Source of the DNA: Bacteroidia bacterium
Lineage (GTDB): Bacteria > Bacteroidota > Bacteroidia > Bacteroidales > GWA2-32-17
DNA length: 64,000 nt
Assembly (NCBI GenBank): GCA_016218155.1
Contig: JACREQ010000102.1
Span: 1-64,000 of the forward strand
Reading direction: 5' to 3'
The notes beneath the pieces are model-generated. The model did no database searches and was not told the DNA's origin. It saw nothing but the letters and a program-made list of their open reading frames with translations. Below are positions 1 to 9,614 of this stretch, one piece after another (position 1 is the first letter of the stretch; each line of letters starts with the position of its first letter). Both the position numbers and the translations under genes were made by a program.

Positions 1-1917
1 GCTTAAAGAACAGGTCTGACCGTCGGGACCGGCATTTGCTACCGGTTGGGCGGTGAAGGTTATGTCCACCTGATCAAAGTTGGTGCAGTTTACACCATTG
101 TTCTCGAACCATTGGAATGTATAAGTGCCGGATGTTGTTACAGTAACACTTGAGGTTGCTAAGCTGGAGTTTGAAAATACGCTTGTGCCTGGACCTGAAA
201 TCTGAGACCAGCTGCCAGTGCCTATATTTGGAACTGCTTGTAAAGTATAATTTAAAAGGCAAGTACTTCCATCTGGTCCGGCATCAGAAGCAGGAGCTAC
301 ACAACAGTTTGGACTACCTGCAGTTTCAACAAAAACTGTAACAGTTGTATCATAAACACAACCAAAATCATCAGTAGCAGAAAAAGTATAAGTTACATTT
401 CCTGTAACAGTAGGAGTTGCTGTAGCAATACCATTTGCCTGAGCTCCAACTCCACTACCAGTCCATACATAGTCAACAGGGTTATATGTGTTTCCAAAAG
501 TCCACAATGGAGGAATTATAGAAGGATCAAAATTTAACATCCAGTAAAATATATAACCATCATCTGCTCCTAAATGATCTATAACATGTATTGTCCAATC
601 GCCATTTAACGGACAACCTAAAAGATTTGTAAAAGGGGTTTCAGGAGCATAGTTTCCAATAGGAATATAAGAAGCACTTGTGATAGAATTACCTTCCAAA
701 TCTGTAAAACTGTGAGTCACAGTATTTGCAACTGAGGCCATAGTAGCTGTGGCTGAAGGATTCCAGCAATAATCATACCCAACACCTGGGCTTGTTGCAG
801 GTGTCATATCACAAGGTTCTCCTAAGTGAGTTGCACCTGGACTTGGAGAAAGTGGATAAGTTGCTGCTATAAAATTAATAATTTGTCCATTGGGACAAGT
901 TAAATACATTTCAAGATCTCCCATATAAGAATGCTCCATATTTAAGCAAATAGATTGGAGATCATTAACATTTGTTAAGGTCTGACCCGGACCAAACATA
1001 GTATGAGTAATTGAAGTAGAATAAGAAGCTCCGCTACCATCCGGAAGAAAAGTTAATCCAGATACAATATTAGGAACAGGTTGTGTCCATGGGTTAGTTG
1101 TTGCCATTCCTGTTAAATTAACAGTTTGTCCAATACATATTGTGTCTGGTGTTAAGCTTGTACCCGTAAATAATGGCGAAGTAGAAACCATCACCATATT
1201 TCTTGCATAATTAGAGTTATTACAACCGCTAATGTCAACACCTGAAACTGATGTAAAATACCCACCACCATTAGGAAACATATGAGTTACTGTAGAAAGT
1301 CCAGCACCTGTCTGTACAGGCGAACCATCACCAAAATCCCATGTAAATACTGTTGTTGCATCTGATTGCGGGTAATTCACATTATTATTAGGATATGTAC
1401 CAGCTGCATTGAATGTTATAGGCTGACCCTGACAAACTCTTATTGTATCTCCATTAAAATACGGAACATTTGCACCTGTAATATTCACATCAAATACCTG
1501 ACAAGGAAAAGTACAACTGATTGCAGCTGCCCATCCAGCATGGGTTACAGATCCATCTGCAGTAAATACAAGTGTTAAACACCCACTCCCCTGAGAAGTT
1601 ATTGTTTGCCCTTGCAAAGTAGTTCCTGTAGCATTTACAATTAACAATCCACCAGAAGTATTTCCCTCATAAATTGCAAGATGTTCGAAACCACTTTCTA
1701 TATCAAATTGTGTAAAATTTAATGAAACCTGTGCACCAGGAATACCAGCACATATTGTTAGTGTATAATTTTCACTATTTTGATATGTACCACCTGATCC
1801 ACCACTATCATAAAATATTCCACCACATTGACTTACCGATCCAGTATGCATATTCACATTCTGCGAAAATGCATATGAACTAAAAAACATTGCTAAAACA
1901 AAAAATATTTTTTTCAT
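1..1917 (-). CDS. Large secreted CUB/PKD/P-domain protein, 5' part only
   Basis: The frame is open from the ATG at 1917 to the window edge (639 codons, no stop), so the C-terminus lies outside. It starts with a signal peptide (MKKIFFVLAMFFSSYAFS). By eye the domains are a CUB-like domain at about residues 30-140 (cysteines, aromatic and Gly-rich strands), a PKD domain at about 155-240 containing the motif WDFGDGSP, a proprotein-convertase-type P domain at about 285-460 (GDLEMYLTCPNG, GCPLNGDWTIHV), then Ig-like repeats that begin with AGPDG-TC. A second such repeat starts at the very edge. No protease domain is visible, so a surface adhesin or matrix protein exported by type IX secretion is the best inference. 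It follows the small exported protein upstream by 6 bases, suggesting one transcript. The P domain resembles that of the protein at the right edge of the window. Confidence 0.85.
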   Translation of the reverse strand, partial: MKKIFFVLAMFFSSYAFSQNVNMHTGSVSQCGGIFYDSGGSGGTYQNSENYTLTICAGIPGAQVSLNFTQFDIESGFEHLAIYEGNTSGGLLIVNATGTTLQGQTITSQGSGCLTLVFTADGSVTHAGWAAAISCTFPCQVFDVNITGANVPYFNGDTIRVCQGQPITFNAAGTYPNNNVNYPQSDATTVFTWDFGDGSPVQTGAGLSTVTHMFPNGGGYFTSVSGVDISGCNNSNYARNMVMVSTSPLFTGTSLTPDTICIGQTVNLTGMATTNPWTQPVPNIVSGLTFLPDGSGASYSTSITHTMFGPGQTLTNVNDLQSICLNMEHSYMGDLEMYLTCPNGQIINFIAATYPLSPSPGATHLGEPCDMTPATSPGVGYDYCWNPSATATMASVANTVTHSFTDLEGNSITSASYIPIGNYAPETPFTNLLGCPLNGDWTIHVIDHLGADDGYIFYWMLNFDPSIIPPLWTFGNTYNPVDYVWTGSGVGAQANGIATATPTVTGNVTYTFSATDDFGCVYDTTVTVFVETAGSPNCCVAPASDAGPDGSTCLLNYTLQAVPNIGTGSWSQISGPGTSVFSNSSLATSSVTVTTSGTYTFQWFENNGVNCTNFDQVDITFTAQPVANAGPDGQTCSLS

Positions 1918-1923
1918 TATCTG

Positions 1924-2382
1924 TTATTTTACAGATTGTTTTAATTTATTATATCTGTCTGCCATTTCTTTTAAAGAATAAAAAATAACAACCTCATTGC
2001 TATTTCCAATTCTGTATGAAGTTCTTTGGCTATAACTTAACTTCAAATCATAATTAAGAATATTAAAACTTGATTTATTTATTGACTCAACAACATTCTG
2101 AGTTGATGATTTTGTTTGATTATCAAAAAGAGTAAGTTTTGGAGAATTCACAAATTTATCGCTACCTTCTGAAATAAAATAACACGAATTATCCAAACAA
2201 AAATTCAAATAGTCTATATTTTCAGGATTATTAATTAACATACTAGAAATATAATCTTGACTATACTTTACAAATAGCCTTTCGTCAGGTTTAATTTCGT
2301 TCTGAGCAATAATTCTAACACTAAAGCTTAAAAAAACAATAACAAAAAAAAGACAACCAGCTAAATATTTGCACTTTAACAT
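1924..2382 (-). CDS. Small exported protein of unknown function
   Basis: A 152-residue protein with an N-terminal hydrophobic signal (MLKCKYLAGCLFFVIVFLSF, then IIAQ) and a soluble remainder rich in Asn, Ser and Tyr. I do not recognise the family. A TTG three codons upstream would also open the frame, but the ATG at 2382 directly precedes the signal peptide and is preferred. The stop lies 6 bases before the start of the giant CUB/P-domain protein, so the two are probably co-transcribed, and it may act with that protein at the cell surface. Confidence 0.7.
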   Translation of the reverse strand: MLKCKYLAGCLFFVIVFLSFSVRIIAQNEIKPDERLFVKYSQDYISSMLINNPENIDYLNFCLDNSCYFISEGSDKFVNSPKLTLFDNQTKSSTQNVVESINKSSFNILNYDLKLSYSQRTSYRIGNSNEVVIFYSLKEMADRYNKLKQSVK

Positions 2383-2473
2383 ATTCTTCAATATTAAATT
2401 AACAATTAGAAGACGTAAAAGTAACTAAATCGTTGCCTTAAATAATATGTTTTTAAATATAAACTCGAAATTT

Positions 2474-4372
2474 TTAATTAATTAGAGCTTCAATATTTTT
2501 ATTATTTACAATATTTTTTCCTTCAGAACTATATAAAAATTCAATTCTTGTTTTATATTTTTCTGTTATTTTACCTCTAACCATTTTAAGAGTAGAATTT
2601 AATAAATGATTTTCTTCGGTAAAAGCTTCGCTTACAATAGCAAATGTTGCCGGCATCCATCTTTGAGGAAATGTTCCTTCAAATCTACCTCCACTTTTAA
2701 ATTCGTCTAACTCTTTCTGAATCATTGCCAATGCCGCATTTTGTCCATTTTCATTGCTAATACTTAAACCATTTTTTTGCAAATCAGCAAGTAAAGCAGA
2801 CTTATTAATAACAACAAGTACAATAGTGTACGTATTCTGATTATTGTACAACATGCATTGGTCAATATATTTTGAGTTTTCTACAAATGCTTCCTCAATT
2901 CCTTCTGGGCTATACTTTTCACCATCATTCGCAATCAGTAAACTTTTAAAACGTCCCATAACATATATAAAACCATCATTATCCATATAGCCTAAATCAC
3001 CGGTATAAAGCCAGCCATCTCTTAAAGCTTCTGATGTGGCTTTCTCATTTTTCCAATACCCAACCATAACATTCTCACCTTTAACGACAATCTCACCTTT
3101 TTGACCTACAGGTAAAGAATTTCCTTTTTCATCACAAATTTTAAGCTCAAGATTTTTTACTAAAAATCCTGATGTACCAATTTTATGTTTCCCCATTGAA
3201 TTAGCAGAAATTATAGGAGCTGCTTCAGACAAACCATAGCCTTGAAACATTGGAATTTTTAGTGCATAAAAAAACTTTTGTAAATCAATATCCAACAAAG
3301 CACCACCACCAATAAAAAATTGCAATTCGCCACCAAATCCGGCTCTTACTTTAGAAAAAATAAGTTTATCATAAATTGCATACATAATTTTATTCCAAAT
3401 CTGGAATCCAGTTCCCTTCGACCAACCATCACGATTATATGCATAAGCAACTTTCAATGCCTTGTTAAATAATTTCTCAACTTTTGGTCCTTTTGCCTGA
3501 ATTCCCTTTTCAATGTTTTTTCTAAAGTTCTTTGCTAAAGCAGGAACAGACATTAAAACATGAGGTTTAATTTCATTTATATTTATTGGAATATTTTTAA
3601 TAGTTTCCATTGGTGTATTTCCTGCCTGCACAGAAGCAACGCTCGCTCCATATGCCATAAACGCATAAATTCCTGCTGTATGGGCAAAAGAGTGATCCCA
3701 TGGTAATATTAACAACGTGCGATAATTTTCTTCTATTGTCATTAAAGAACATGCTTGTTCTACATTTGCTGTATAGTTTCTATGCGAAAGTATTATACCT
3801 TTAGGATCGGCAGTAGTACCTGAAGTATAACAAATGTTAGCATAGTCATTTCCTCTTACCGATGTCCATCTCTCTTCAAATTGTTTGTAATTATTTTTGA
3901 TAAACTCATTACCTGATTTTTCGATATCACTAAAATATAATTCATTTTCATTCAAAATTTCATTATCATCAATAACAATGACCTTTTCAACCAAAGGTAA
4001 CTGCCCCTTCAGTGATCTTATTTTTTTTAAGTGGTTTTTAGAAACTATTATAAATCTTGATTCTGAATGTTCAATTCTAAATTTTAACTCTGATAATTCA
4101 TCTAATTTAACAGAAAGTGGAACATTTACAGCACCTGCATACAACATACCTAATTCTGATATAACCCATGCATTTCTACCTTCAGATAATAGTGCAATTC
4201 TGTCACCCTTATTAACACCTAATGCTATTAGTCCAGCTGCAAACGAATAAACTTTTTCTCTAACTTCCTTATAAGAAGATGATACAAATACATCACCTTT
4301 CTTTTCCATTAAGTATATATTGTTAGAATATTTCTTTACACTTTCTTCAAATAAGTTAATTATGGTTTTCAT
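2474..4372 (-). CDS. Long-chain acyl-CoA synthetase (AMP-forming)
   Basis: A 632-residue ANL-superfamily enzyme that would activate fatty acids with ATP and CoA. The AMP-binding P-loop is intact (YTSGTTADPKGIILSHRN, about residues 183-200), followed by the YGLSEAAP motif, the TGDLGYMDNDGFIYVMGR hinge region, and a C-terminal lysine-containing segment (STLKMVRGKI) that matches the position of the catalytic lysine. Length is normal for FadD-like enzymes. No signal peptide, so cytosolic or membrane-associated. It is transcribed alone and lies head to head with the radical SAM gene on the other side of a 119-base gap. The exact chain-length preference cannot be read from the sequence. Confidence 0.9.
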   Translation of the reverse strand: MKTIINLFEESVKKYSNNIYLMEKKGDVFVSSSYKEVREKVYSFAAGLIALGVNKGDRIALLSEGRNAWVISELGMLYAGAVNVPLSVKLDELSELKFRIEHSESRFIIVSKNHLKKIRSLKGQLPLVEKVIVIDDNEILNENELYFSDIEKSGNEFIKNNYKQFEERWTSVRGNDYANICYTSGTTADPKGIILSHRNYTANVEQACSLMTIEENYRTLLILPWDHSFAHTAGIYAFMAYGASVASVQAGNTPMETIKNIPININEIKPHVLMSVPALAKNFRKNIEKGIQAKGPKVEKLFNKALKVAYAYNRDGWSKGTGFQIWNKIMYAIYDKLIFSKVRAGFGGELQFFIGGGALLDIDLQKFFYALKIPMFQGYGLSEAAPIISANSMGKHKIGTSGFLVKNLELKICDEKGNSLPVGQKGEIVVKGENVMVGYWKNEKATSEALRDGWLYTGDLGYMDNDGFIYVMGRFKSLLIANDGEKYSPEGIEEAFVENSKYIDQCMLYNNQNTYTIVLVVINKSALLADLQKNGLSISNENGQNAALAMIQKELDEFKSGGRFEGTFPQRWMPATFAIVSEAFTEENHLLNSTLKMVRGKITEKYKTRIEFLYSSEGKNIVNNKNIEALIN

Positions 4373-4491
4373 GTTTAATAAATTTGGGTGTAAATATACA
4401 ATATCTGATTAAAGTCATAAAAAATCGAATATAGAATAAAATAAAATTTATCAAAACTATATCTTTACACTTTAATTTATTCATTGCATTA

Positions 4492-5436
4492 ATGAACAAT
4501 AAGCCAACAAATTTTAATTTCATATCTTCAGAACTTACTGAGTGCAAAATCTGTCCAAGAAACTGTAAAGTAAACCGCATTAACCGTGAATTAGGTTATT
4601 GTAAAACTGATGCAGGGTTTAATATTTCTTCAATCTGTATTCATAAAGGCGAAGAACCTGCTATTGGTGGAAATTTAGGTGTTTGTAATATATTTTTTTC
4701 ACATTGTAATTTGCAATGTATTTATTGCCAAAATCACCAAATCAGTTGTAATGATATTTTTACCAATAATTCCATTTCACTTGAAACAATACTATCCCAA
4801 ATCTTAAAAATATTAAATACTGGAATTAATGTAGTTGGTTTCGTTTCTCCTTCACATGTAGCACCTCAGGTAAAAGAAATAATTACTGCAATTAGAAACT
4901 CAGGCTATAACCCTAAGTTTGTCTGGAACTCCAACGGGTATGACAAACCGGAAACTCTTAGAAGTTTAGAAACATTTATTGACATTTATTTGCCAGATTT
5001 TAAATACATTGATGAAGTTGATTCCAAACAGTTTTCTGATGCAAACAATTATCCAGAAGTAGCAATTAAAGCTATTAAGGAAATGTATTTTCAAAAGGGT
5101 TCAAAGTTAATAACAGATGAAAATGGAATTGCTGAAAGTGGTTTGATAATTCGTCATTTGGTTTTGCCGGGAAAAGCAGATTCAAGCATTAAACTTTTAA
5201 ATACAATTGCTGAAGAAATAAGTACCAGGGTAACTATCTCACTTATGGCACAATATTTCCCGACCGATAATGTAAAGAATCATCCAATATTAAAAAAACA
5301 AATTACAGAAGAAGAATACAAAAAAGTAACTGAAGCTATGTATAAATTGGGTTTTAATAACGGATGGATTCAGGAATATGAGAGTCATTTAAATTATCGT
5401 CCCGATTTTGAAAAAGAAAATCCGTTTGAAAACTAA
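4492..5436 (+). CDS. Radical SAM protein of the PflX type
   Basis: A 314-residue radical SAM protein. The iron-sulfur motif CNLQCIYC uses Cys72, Cys76 and Cys79, and an additional N-terminal cysteine set (Cys18, 21, 25 and 37, in CKICPRNC and GYCKTD) precedes it, the arrangement seen in the PflX-like group (COG1313) related to pyruvate formate-lyase activating enzymes. The substrate of this group is not established; no glycyl radical enzyme or AmmeMemoRadiSam partner gene is next to it. The gene is monocistronic: it has its own upstream -7-like element and ends on a strong hairpin. The start at ATG 4492 places the cysteine cluster close to the N-terminus as usual. Confidence 0.85.
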   Translation: MNNKPTNFNFISSELTECKICPRNCKVNRINRELGYCKTDAGFNISSICIHKGEEPAIGGNLGVCNIFFSHCNLQCIYCQNHQISCNDIFTNNSISLETILSQILKILNTGINVVGFVSPSHVAPQVKEIITAIRNSGYNPKFVWNSNGYDKPETLRSLETFIDIYLPDFKYIDEVDSKQFSDANNYPEVAIKAIKEMYFQKGSKLITDENGIAESGLIIRHLVLPGKADSSIKLLNTIAEEISTRVTISLMAQYFPTDNVKNHPILKKQITEEEYKKVTEAMYKLGFNNGWIQEYESHLNYRPDFEKENPFEN

Positions 5437-5467
5437 AAACCCCACGTTAAATTAACAATGGGGTTTT
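5436..5467. terminator. Bidirectional terminator hairpin
   Basis: Perfect 9-bp stem, AAAACCCCA at 5436-5444 with TGGGGTTTT at 5459-5467, around a 14-base loop. It sits between the convergent radical SAM and OmpA-family genes, with A and U runs that allow it to serve both strands. Confidence 0.8.
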
Positions 5468-5490
5468 CTTCGTTCGGGTTAAAATATTAT

Positions 5491-7488
5491 TTATTTTGTT
5501 AAGATAACAAATTCAACTCTCCTGTTTAAAGCTCTTCCTTCTTCTGTGTCATTTGTTGCAACAAATTTTGTTTCACCATAACCTTTTGCTATTATTCTGT
5601 TTTCGGTAATTAATTTTCCTAATAAATATGTAACAACAGCTTTAGCTCTATCGTCTGAAAGTTTCATATTTGCCTGTTCACCTCCAACATTATCTGTATG
5701 TCCGCTGATTTCTATATTAACCTTTGGATTTTCTAACAAAAATGCAGTTAGCTTTTCGAGTTCGAAATTTGACTCAGGTTTTAAATCAGCTTTACCTGTT
5801 TCGAAAAATATATTATTTAAACGAATAATCTGACCAACTTCAATAGGAGCAAGATACAAATCTCTTTTTATTTCTTTATACTCTGTAATATTAGTAGCAT
5901 CCATATTTTCACTTATGGTAATATACTTATCAGAAACTGCTCTGAATGAATAATTTTCTCCTGCCGGCAAAGTAATTGTATATTCTCCCGTTGTCGCATT
6001 AGAACGTGCATAACCTACAGTTTTATTTTGTGATAACAATTCAAAAGTAATTTCAGCCTCTAATGGAAGATTTGTTTTTTTATCAAGAACTTTACCAGAA
6101 ATAAGTACTACAGGTTTAGGGCGAATTGTTTCAACAATAGGAGTTTCAGCTTTTGGTTTAGCAAGTTTAATTCTATATAAATCTTTTGTATCTACTGTCG
6201 CACCTTTTGTAAAATAGGCATATTCGCCGGATGCAGTTATAGTAAAATACCTTTCTTTTTCCGAACTGTTTATTTGAGATCCTAAATTTACTGGTTCTGA
6301 CCAATTTGTCCATGTTTCATCCAATCTTCTGGTAACATATATATCATAATCCCCATAACCCAAATGACCATTACTACTAAAATATAATGTAGCATTATCA
6401 GGAGAAAGAAAACAAGGAATTTCATCACCAGTAGTATTTATAATATCACCCATATTTATCAACTCAGAAAAATCCCCATTGGGTAATCGCTTAGCAAAAT
6501 ATAGATCTTCGTGAAATATATCTAAACTTCCGGGTCTCCATTGTGTAATAATAAATGTACTCCCATCTGCAGACATAATTTCATTTTGGTTTGCGTCTTC
6601 ATTATTAAGATATCCTTTTACCCTAATTTCGCGTTTTTTTAATTTTGATTTCTTATCAATATACACTTCATAATAAATAGGTTTTTTGCTCATGTTGCTA
6701 ATTATTGCAGAATTTCTATCAGGCATTACAGCAACCAATCCAGTTGCAGTAGATGTTTCTACCGGTAAATTAAAAAAACTTGGCATTACACCAAGACATT
6801 TTCCGTCTGTTCCTAATTTAGAAGAATATATATTTTCGTAACCATTGTTATGGTCAAAATATATATAGTTACCATCTGCTGATATTCTTGGTGCCGACGG
6901 TCCCTTTTCACCAGTAATATCTTCATTAATATTAAAAGGTTCTCCTTCAAATGGTAGTTCTGCCGGTAAATTAATTTTAGGACTATATGGTTCTTTAGAA
7001 TCAGAAATTGCAACTGCTGCTATTTGATTAACCCCTTCTACCGCCTTATAATCAACACTAATCCAAACATCAGTCACATCAAAATCTGTAAGGGGGCAAG
7101 TTAAATTTAGAATTCTATATTTTTTTTCAGTTGCTTTTGCTTCTGCTGAATAAATTTCTTTTTTAATTCCATTTTTTCCATCTGTCCCATATTCAATTTT
7201 TGTTATAGCTCCAGGATTATAATTTTCGATTACAATAATTTGTTGAATTTTTAAAGGTTTAAATTTATAATGTAAAATCGCAGGACTTTTTTCACTTTTC
7301 TTCAGGGATTCTCCAACTGCATCTTCTGCCTCAACAGCACCAGAATATTTCCAGAATCTATAATCGGATACCCATGGCTTTCCGTAACCCCATACAGAAC
7401 CATCTACTTTATACGACCAACGTACCTTTTGAGCAACTGAAAAGTTTGCAATTATTAAAAGCAAAATAAGAATTATTATATTTTTCAT
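5491..7488 (-). CDS. Outer-membrane OmpA-family protein with PD40 propeller
   Basis: A 665-residue exported protein (signal peptide MKNIIILILLLIIANFSVAQ). The N-terminal 170 residues form an unassigned beta domain. A PD40/WD40-like propeller follows at about 195-430 (SADGNYIYFD, LSPDNATLYFSSNG), then a carboxypeptidase-regulatory-like fold (LISGKVLDKKTNLPLEA, about 455-535), and a C-terminal OmpA peptidoglycan-binding domain (ISGHTDNVGG, LSDDRAKAV, NRRVEFVI). This domain order resembles PorE-like envelope proteins associated with type IX secretion, although the TPR part expected for PorE is not obvious. The likely role is to anchor an outer-membrane assembly to peptidoglycan. A terminator hairpin separates it from the operon upstream, so it is probably transcribed on its own. 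Confidence 0.85.
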   Translation of the reverse strand: MKNIIILILLLIIANFSVAQKVRWSYKVDGSVWGYGKPWVSDYRFWKYSGAVEAEDAVGESLKKSEKSPAILHYKFKPLKIQQIIVIENYNPGAITKIEYGTDGKNGIKKEIYSAEAKATEKKYRILNLTCPLTDFDVTDVWISVDYKAVEGVNQIAAVAISDSKEPYSPKINLPAELPFEGEPFNINEDITGEKGPSAPRISADGNYIYFDHNNGYENIYSSKLGTDGKCLGVMPSFFNLPVETSTATGLVAVMPDRNSAIISNMSKKPIYYEVYIDKKSKLKKREIRVKGYLNNEDANQNEIMSADGSTFIITQWRPGSLDIFHEDLYFAKRLPNGDFSELINMGDIINTTGDEIPCFLSPDNATLYFSSNGHLGYGDYDIYVTRRLDETWTNWSEPVNLGSQINSSEKERYFTITASGEYAYFTKGATVDTKDLYRIKLAKPKAETPIVETIRPKPVVLISGKVLDKKTNLPLEAEITFELLSQNKTVGYARSNATTGEYTITLPAGENYSFRAVSDKYITISENMDATNITEYKEIKRDLYLAPIEVGQIIRLNNIFFETGKADLKPESNFELEKLTAFLLENPKVNIEISGHTDNVGGEQANMKLSDDRAKAVVTYLLGKLITENRIIAKGYGETKFVATNDTEEGRALNRRVEFVILTK

Positions 7489-7507
7489 TATATAAATTTT
7501 TTATAAA

Positions 7508-7542
7508 AAAGACCTCACAATATTTTTATCTGTGAGGTCTTT
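7508..7542 (-). terminator. Terminator after the envelope operon
   Basis: Perfect 12-bp stem (AAAGACCTCACA at 7508-7519 and TGTGAGGTCTTT at 7531-7542) with an 11-base loop. On the minus strand it is followed by a T run, directly after the gene ending at 7572. Confidence 0.85.
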
Positions 7543-7571
7543 ACATACTTGGGTTAACGAAAATGTTTTAT

Positions 7572-8567
7572 TTATTTTTTAACTTTGTTAATAACATAAT
7601 TACAAAGTCTTCCGGATATAGCTTTCATAACATTATCCATATTATCATAACTCTGTGTTTTTTCTTTTTCGTTCTGGAATTCTAACATTCCCTGACTGAA
7701 GAATCTAACTCCACAATAGAACTGTCCTCTATTTTTATCTTCGGGTCCTTCACTTTTTGGATTTGGTCCGAACATATAAAGGTTTACAGCATTTACAACA
7801 TAATTTTCTTTATTCATTTTAGGTTTACGAGTAACAATATAGCATACAACAACAGCATCTACTCCTAACCCTTTGCAAAGTTCATATCCAAGACTTGAAG
7901 ACATTGTTCTGTTTGCACCCATAACACCAGCGTTCATAAAATGTGTAACAACAGACTCAGTCATCTCTTCATTTGTTACAAAAAAAGCTCTATAACCTTT
8001 TCCTGTCGGACAAATTTTTAATGTAGAAACAGAAGCTTCTGCAACACTTGAAATTGATGAACCTGCTGCTTTTCTAATTGTTCTTTCTGTTTTTTCTTTT
8101 CTAGCACTTTCCTGACTAAAATTATAATAAAAATCAGCTTTCTCATCTGTATCAATAAATTCTTCAGGAGTTAATAATTCCATTCCATAAGTTTTAAATT
8201 CTGATTTTAATACATCAATACTTTTAGCATAAAACCCATCCACATGAGTTTGTGCAACTTCGTTTGCAGTTCTCCAGCAAGAAACAGAAACCGAGCCGGT
8301 ATAAGAACCACCTGTTGACTTACCACAAGCAGGATCATAAAGATAATAGCTAACTAGGGCTACTTTTTTAGGTTTTGGGTCAAGTAAATCTACATTTACA
8401 CTATAACCACCGCCATTTTTAGCATTTCTTCCTTCAGCTGGGAAATCGAGCCATGATCCGATTTTATCTACATTTGCAGTTTTATCGGCAAACTCTGTTG
8501 TTGTTTGTGCAATTGTTGGCATGGCAAACATTGCAAACATTAAACCTGTAAAAATTGTTTTTTTCAT
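7572..8567 (-). CDS. Exported protein of unknown function
   Basis: A 331-residue protein with a clear signal peptide ending in MPTIAQ. I do not recognise the family. The mature part contains a Cys-containing segment near residue 80-97, a middle helical region with RKEKTERTIRKAA, and a segment around 215-230 (SSSLGYELCKGLGVDAVVV) that looks like an alpha/beta fold. It is the last gene of a five-gene run (gaps of 21-35 bases) and ends at a strong terminator. Periplasmic or outer-membrane location is inferred from the signal peptide and the neighbours. Confidence 0.75.
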   Translation of the reverse strand: MKKTIFTGLMFAMFAMPTIAQTTTEFADKTANVDKIGSWLDFPAEGRNAKNGGGYSVNVDLLDPKPKKVALVSYYLYDPACGKSTGGSYTGSVSVSCWRTANEVAQTHVDGFYAKSIDVLKSEFKTYGMELLTPEEFIDTDEKADFYYNFSQESARKEKTERTIRKAAGSSISSVAEASVSTLKICPTGKGYRAFFVTNEEMTESVVTHFMNAGVMGANRTMSSSLGYELCKGLGVDAVVVCYIVTRKPKMNKENYVVNAVNLYMFGPNPKSEGPEDKNRGQFYCGVRFFSQGMLEFQNEKEKTQSYDNMDNVMKAISGRLCNYVINKVKK

Positions 8568-8592
8568 AATTATATAATTTAAATTGTTATTA

Positions 8593-9579
8593 TTACTCTA
8601 TTGATTTTAAAACTATAGTGCCAAGTATGCAACCATATTGGTCATAATTAATAGTTTTGGCGACTGTTAAACCCGGAATAATCCACTCTTCTTTATATGT
8701 AACAACATACCCTTCTTCATTAGCACCAGTGTACTCATTCATTTTTGCTGCTAATTTTTTTCCTCCTTTGTCATAATTCTTTTGAAGTTGTTTATTTATC
8801 TTATCGTTGATCGGGTCATTAAAATAATTTTGTCTTTCAACTACTACATTTGCTTTGTTATCGTTTTTTGTCCATATCTCAGTTCCAACTACAAAACTTT
8901 TATAATCTTTTCCTGAAATATTTAACATTTCTTCGCTGTTTACTGTACCACCCTGATATAATTTTAACATTCTGAAAGATATATCATAATCGACAGTTGC
9001 CGTAACATAACCGGAATAATTATAGCCACCATCACCTACATTAAAGTTTTGTTTAACTTTAGATTGAGATGTTGTTGACATCACAGATTCATCTATATAA
9101 CCAGGAGTATTTCCACCAACTTTTAAGTTAACAGGTATTCCTTGTGCACCATAAGTATAAAAGCCCATTGTATCGTTGTTTGTAACAAGTGGCATCATTC
9201 CTTTTGCACGAAGAATATAAAAAGTATCATTTTTACAGGACAAATAACTATCATATGTTTTATCTGCTATTACTGTAGAAAAAATATATTCACCAGTTGG
9301 TGTAGTTCCTGAGATAGTATAAACCATGTTTGAAACTGACTTAGGTGTTACCTTTCCGGAATTAATAGCTGTTTTATATTCATCAATTTTTTTATCCTTA
9401 TCTTTTTGCTTCATTGTATAAAAAGCAGCACCTTCTTTTTCGAGTATCATTGGATAAGAAGTAACCTCAAAAGTAAATTTCATTCCTTTTGATAACATTG
9501 TGCAATTTTGCGCAATAGTACTGATTGAATTTGCTATGAACAAAGCAGCAATCAGGATAAACAAATTTGATTTTTTCAT
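8593..9579 (-). CDS. Exported protein, TapB/DUF3108-like
   Basis: A 328-residue exported protein (signal peptide ending STIAQ). The mature part opens with a Cys and a long beta-rich domain containing GMKFTFEVTSYPM and GGYNYSGYVTATVDYDISF. It resembles the TapB/DUF3108-like periplasmic proteins, but this is a weak recognition by pattern only. The gene lies 25 bases upstream of the next exported protein and 35 bases downstream of an outer-membrane protein gene, so all are likely products of one operon. Confidence 0.7.
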   Translation of the reverse strand: MKKSNLFILIAALFIANSISTIAQNCTMLSKGMKFTFEVTSYPMILEKEGAAFYTMKQKDKDKKIDEYKTAINSGKVTPKSVSNMVYTISGTTPTGEYIFSTVIADKTYDSYLSCKNDTFYILRAKGMMPLVTNNDTMGFYTYGAQGIPVNLKVGGNTPGYIDESVMSTTSQSKVKQNFNVGDGGYNYSGYVTATVDYDISFRMLKLYQGGTVNSEEMLNISGKDYKSFVVGTEIWTKNDNKANVVVERQNYFNDPINDKINKQLQKNYDKGGKKLAAKMNEYTGANEEGYVVTYKEEWIIPGLTVAKTINYDQYGCILGTIVLKSIE

Positions 9580-9614
9580 GATTTTATCTATTATTGGTTT
9601 TTATTTAATAATTA

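Noticed and set aside
1366-1578. Plus-strand 70-codon frame inside the left-edge gene
   Set aside because: Shadow of the large minus-strand gene; cysteine-rich by chance and without start context.
4356-4580. Minus-strand frame across the fadD/pflX promoter region
   Set aside because: Overlaps the start of a clear radical SAM gene and the divergent promoter region; no protein features.
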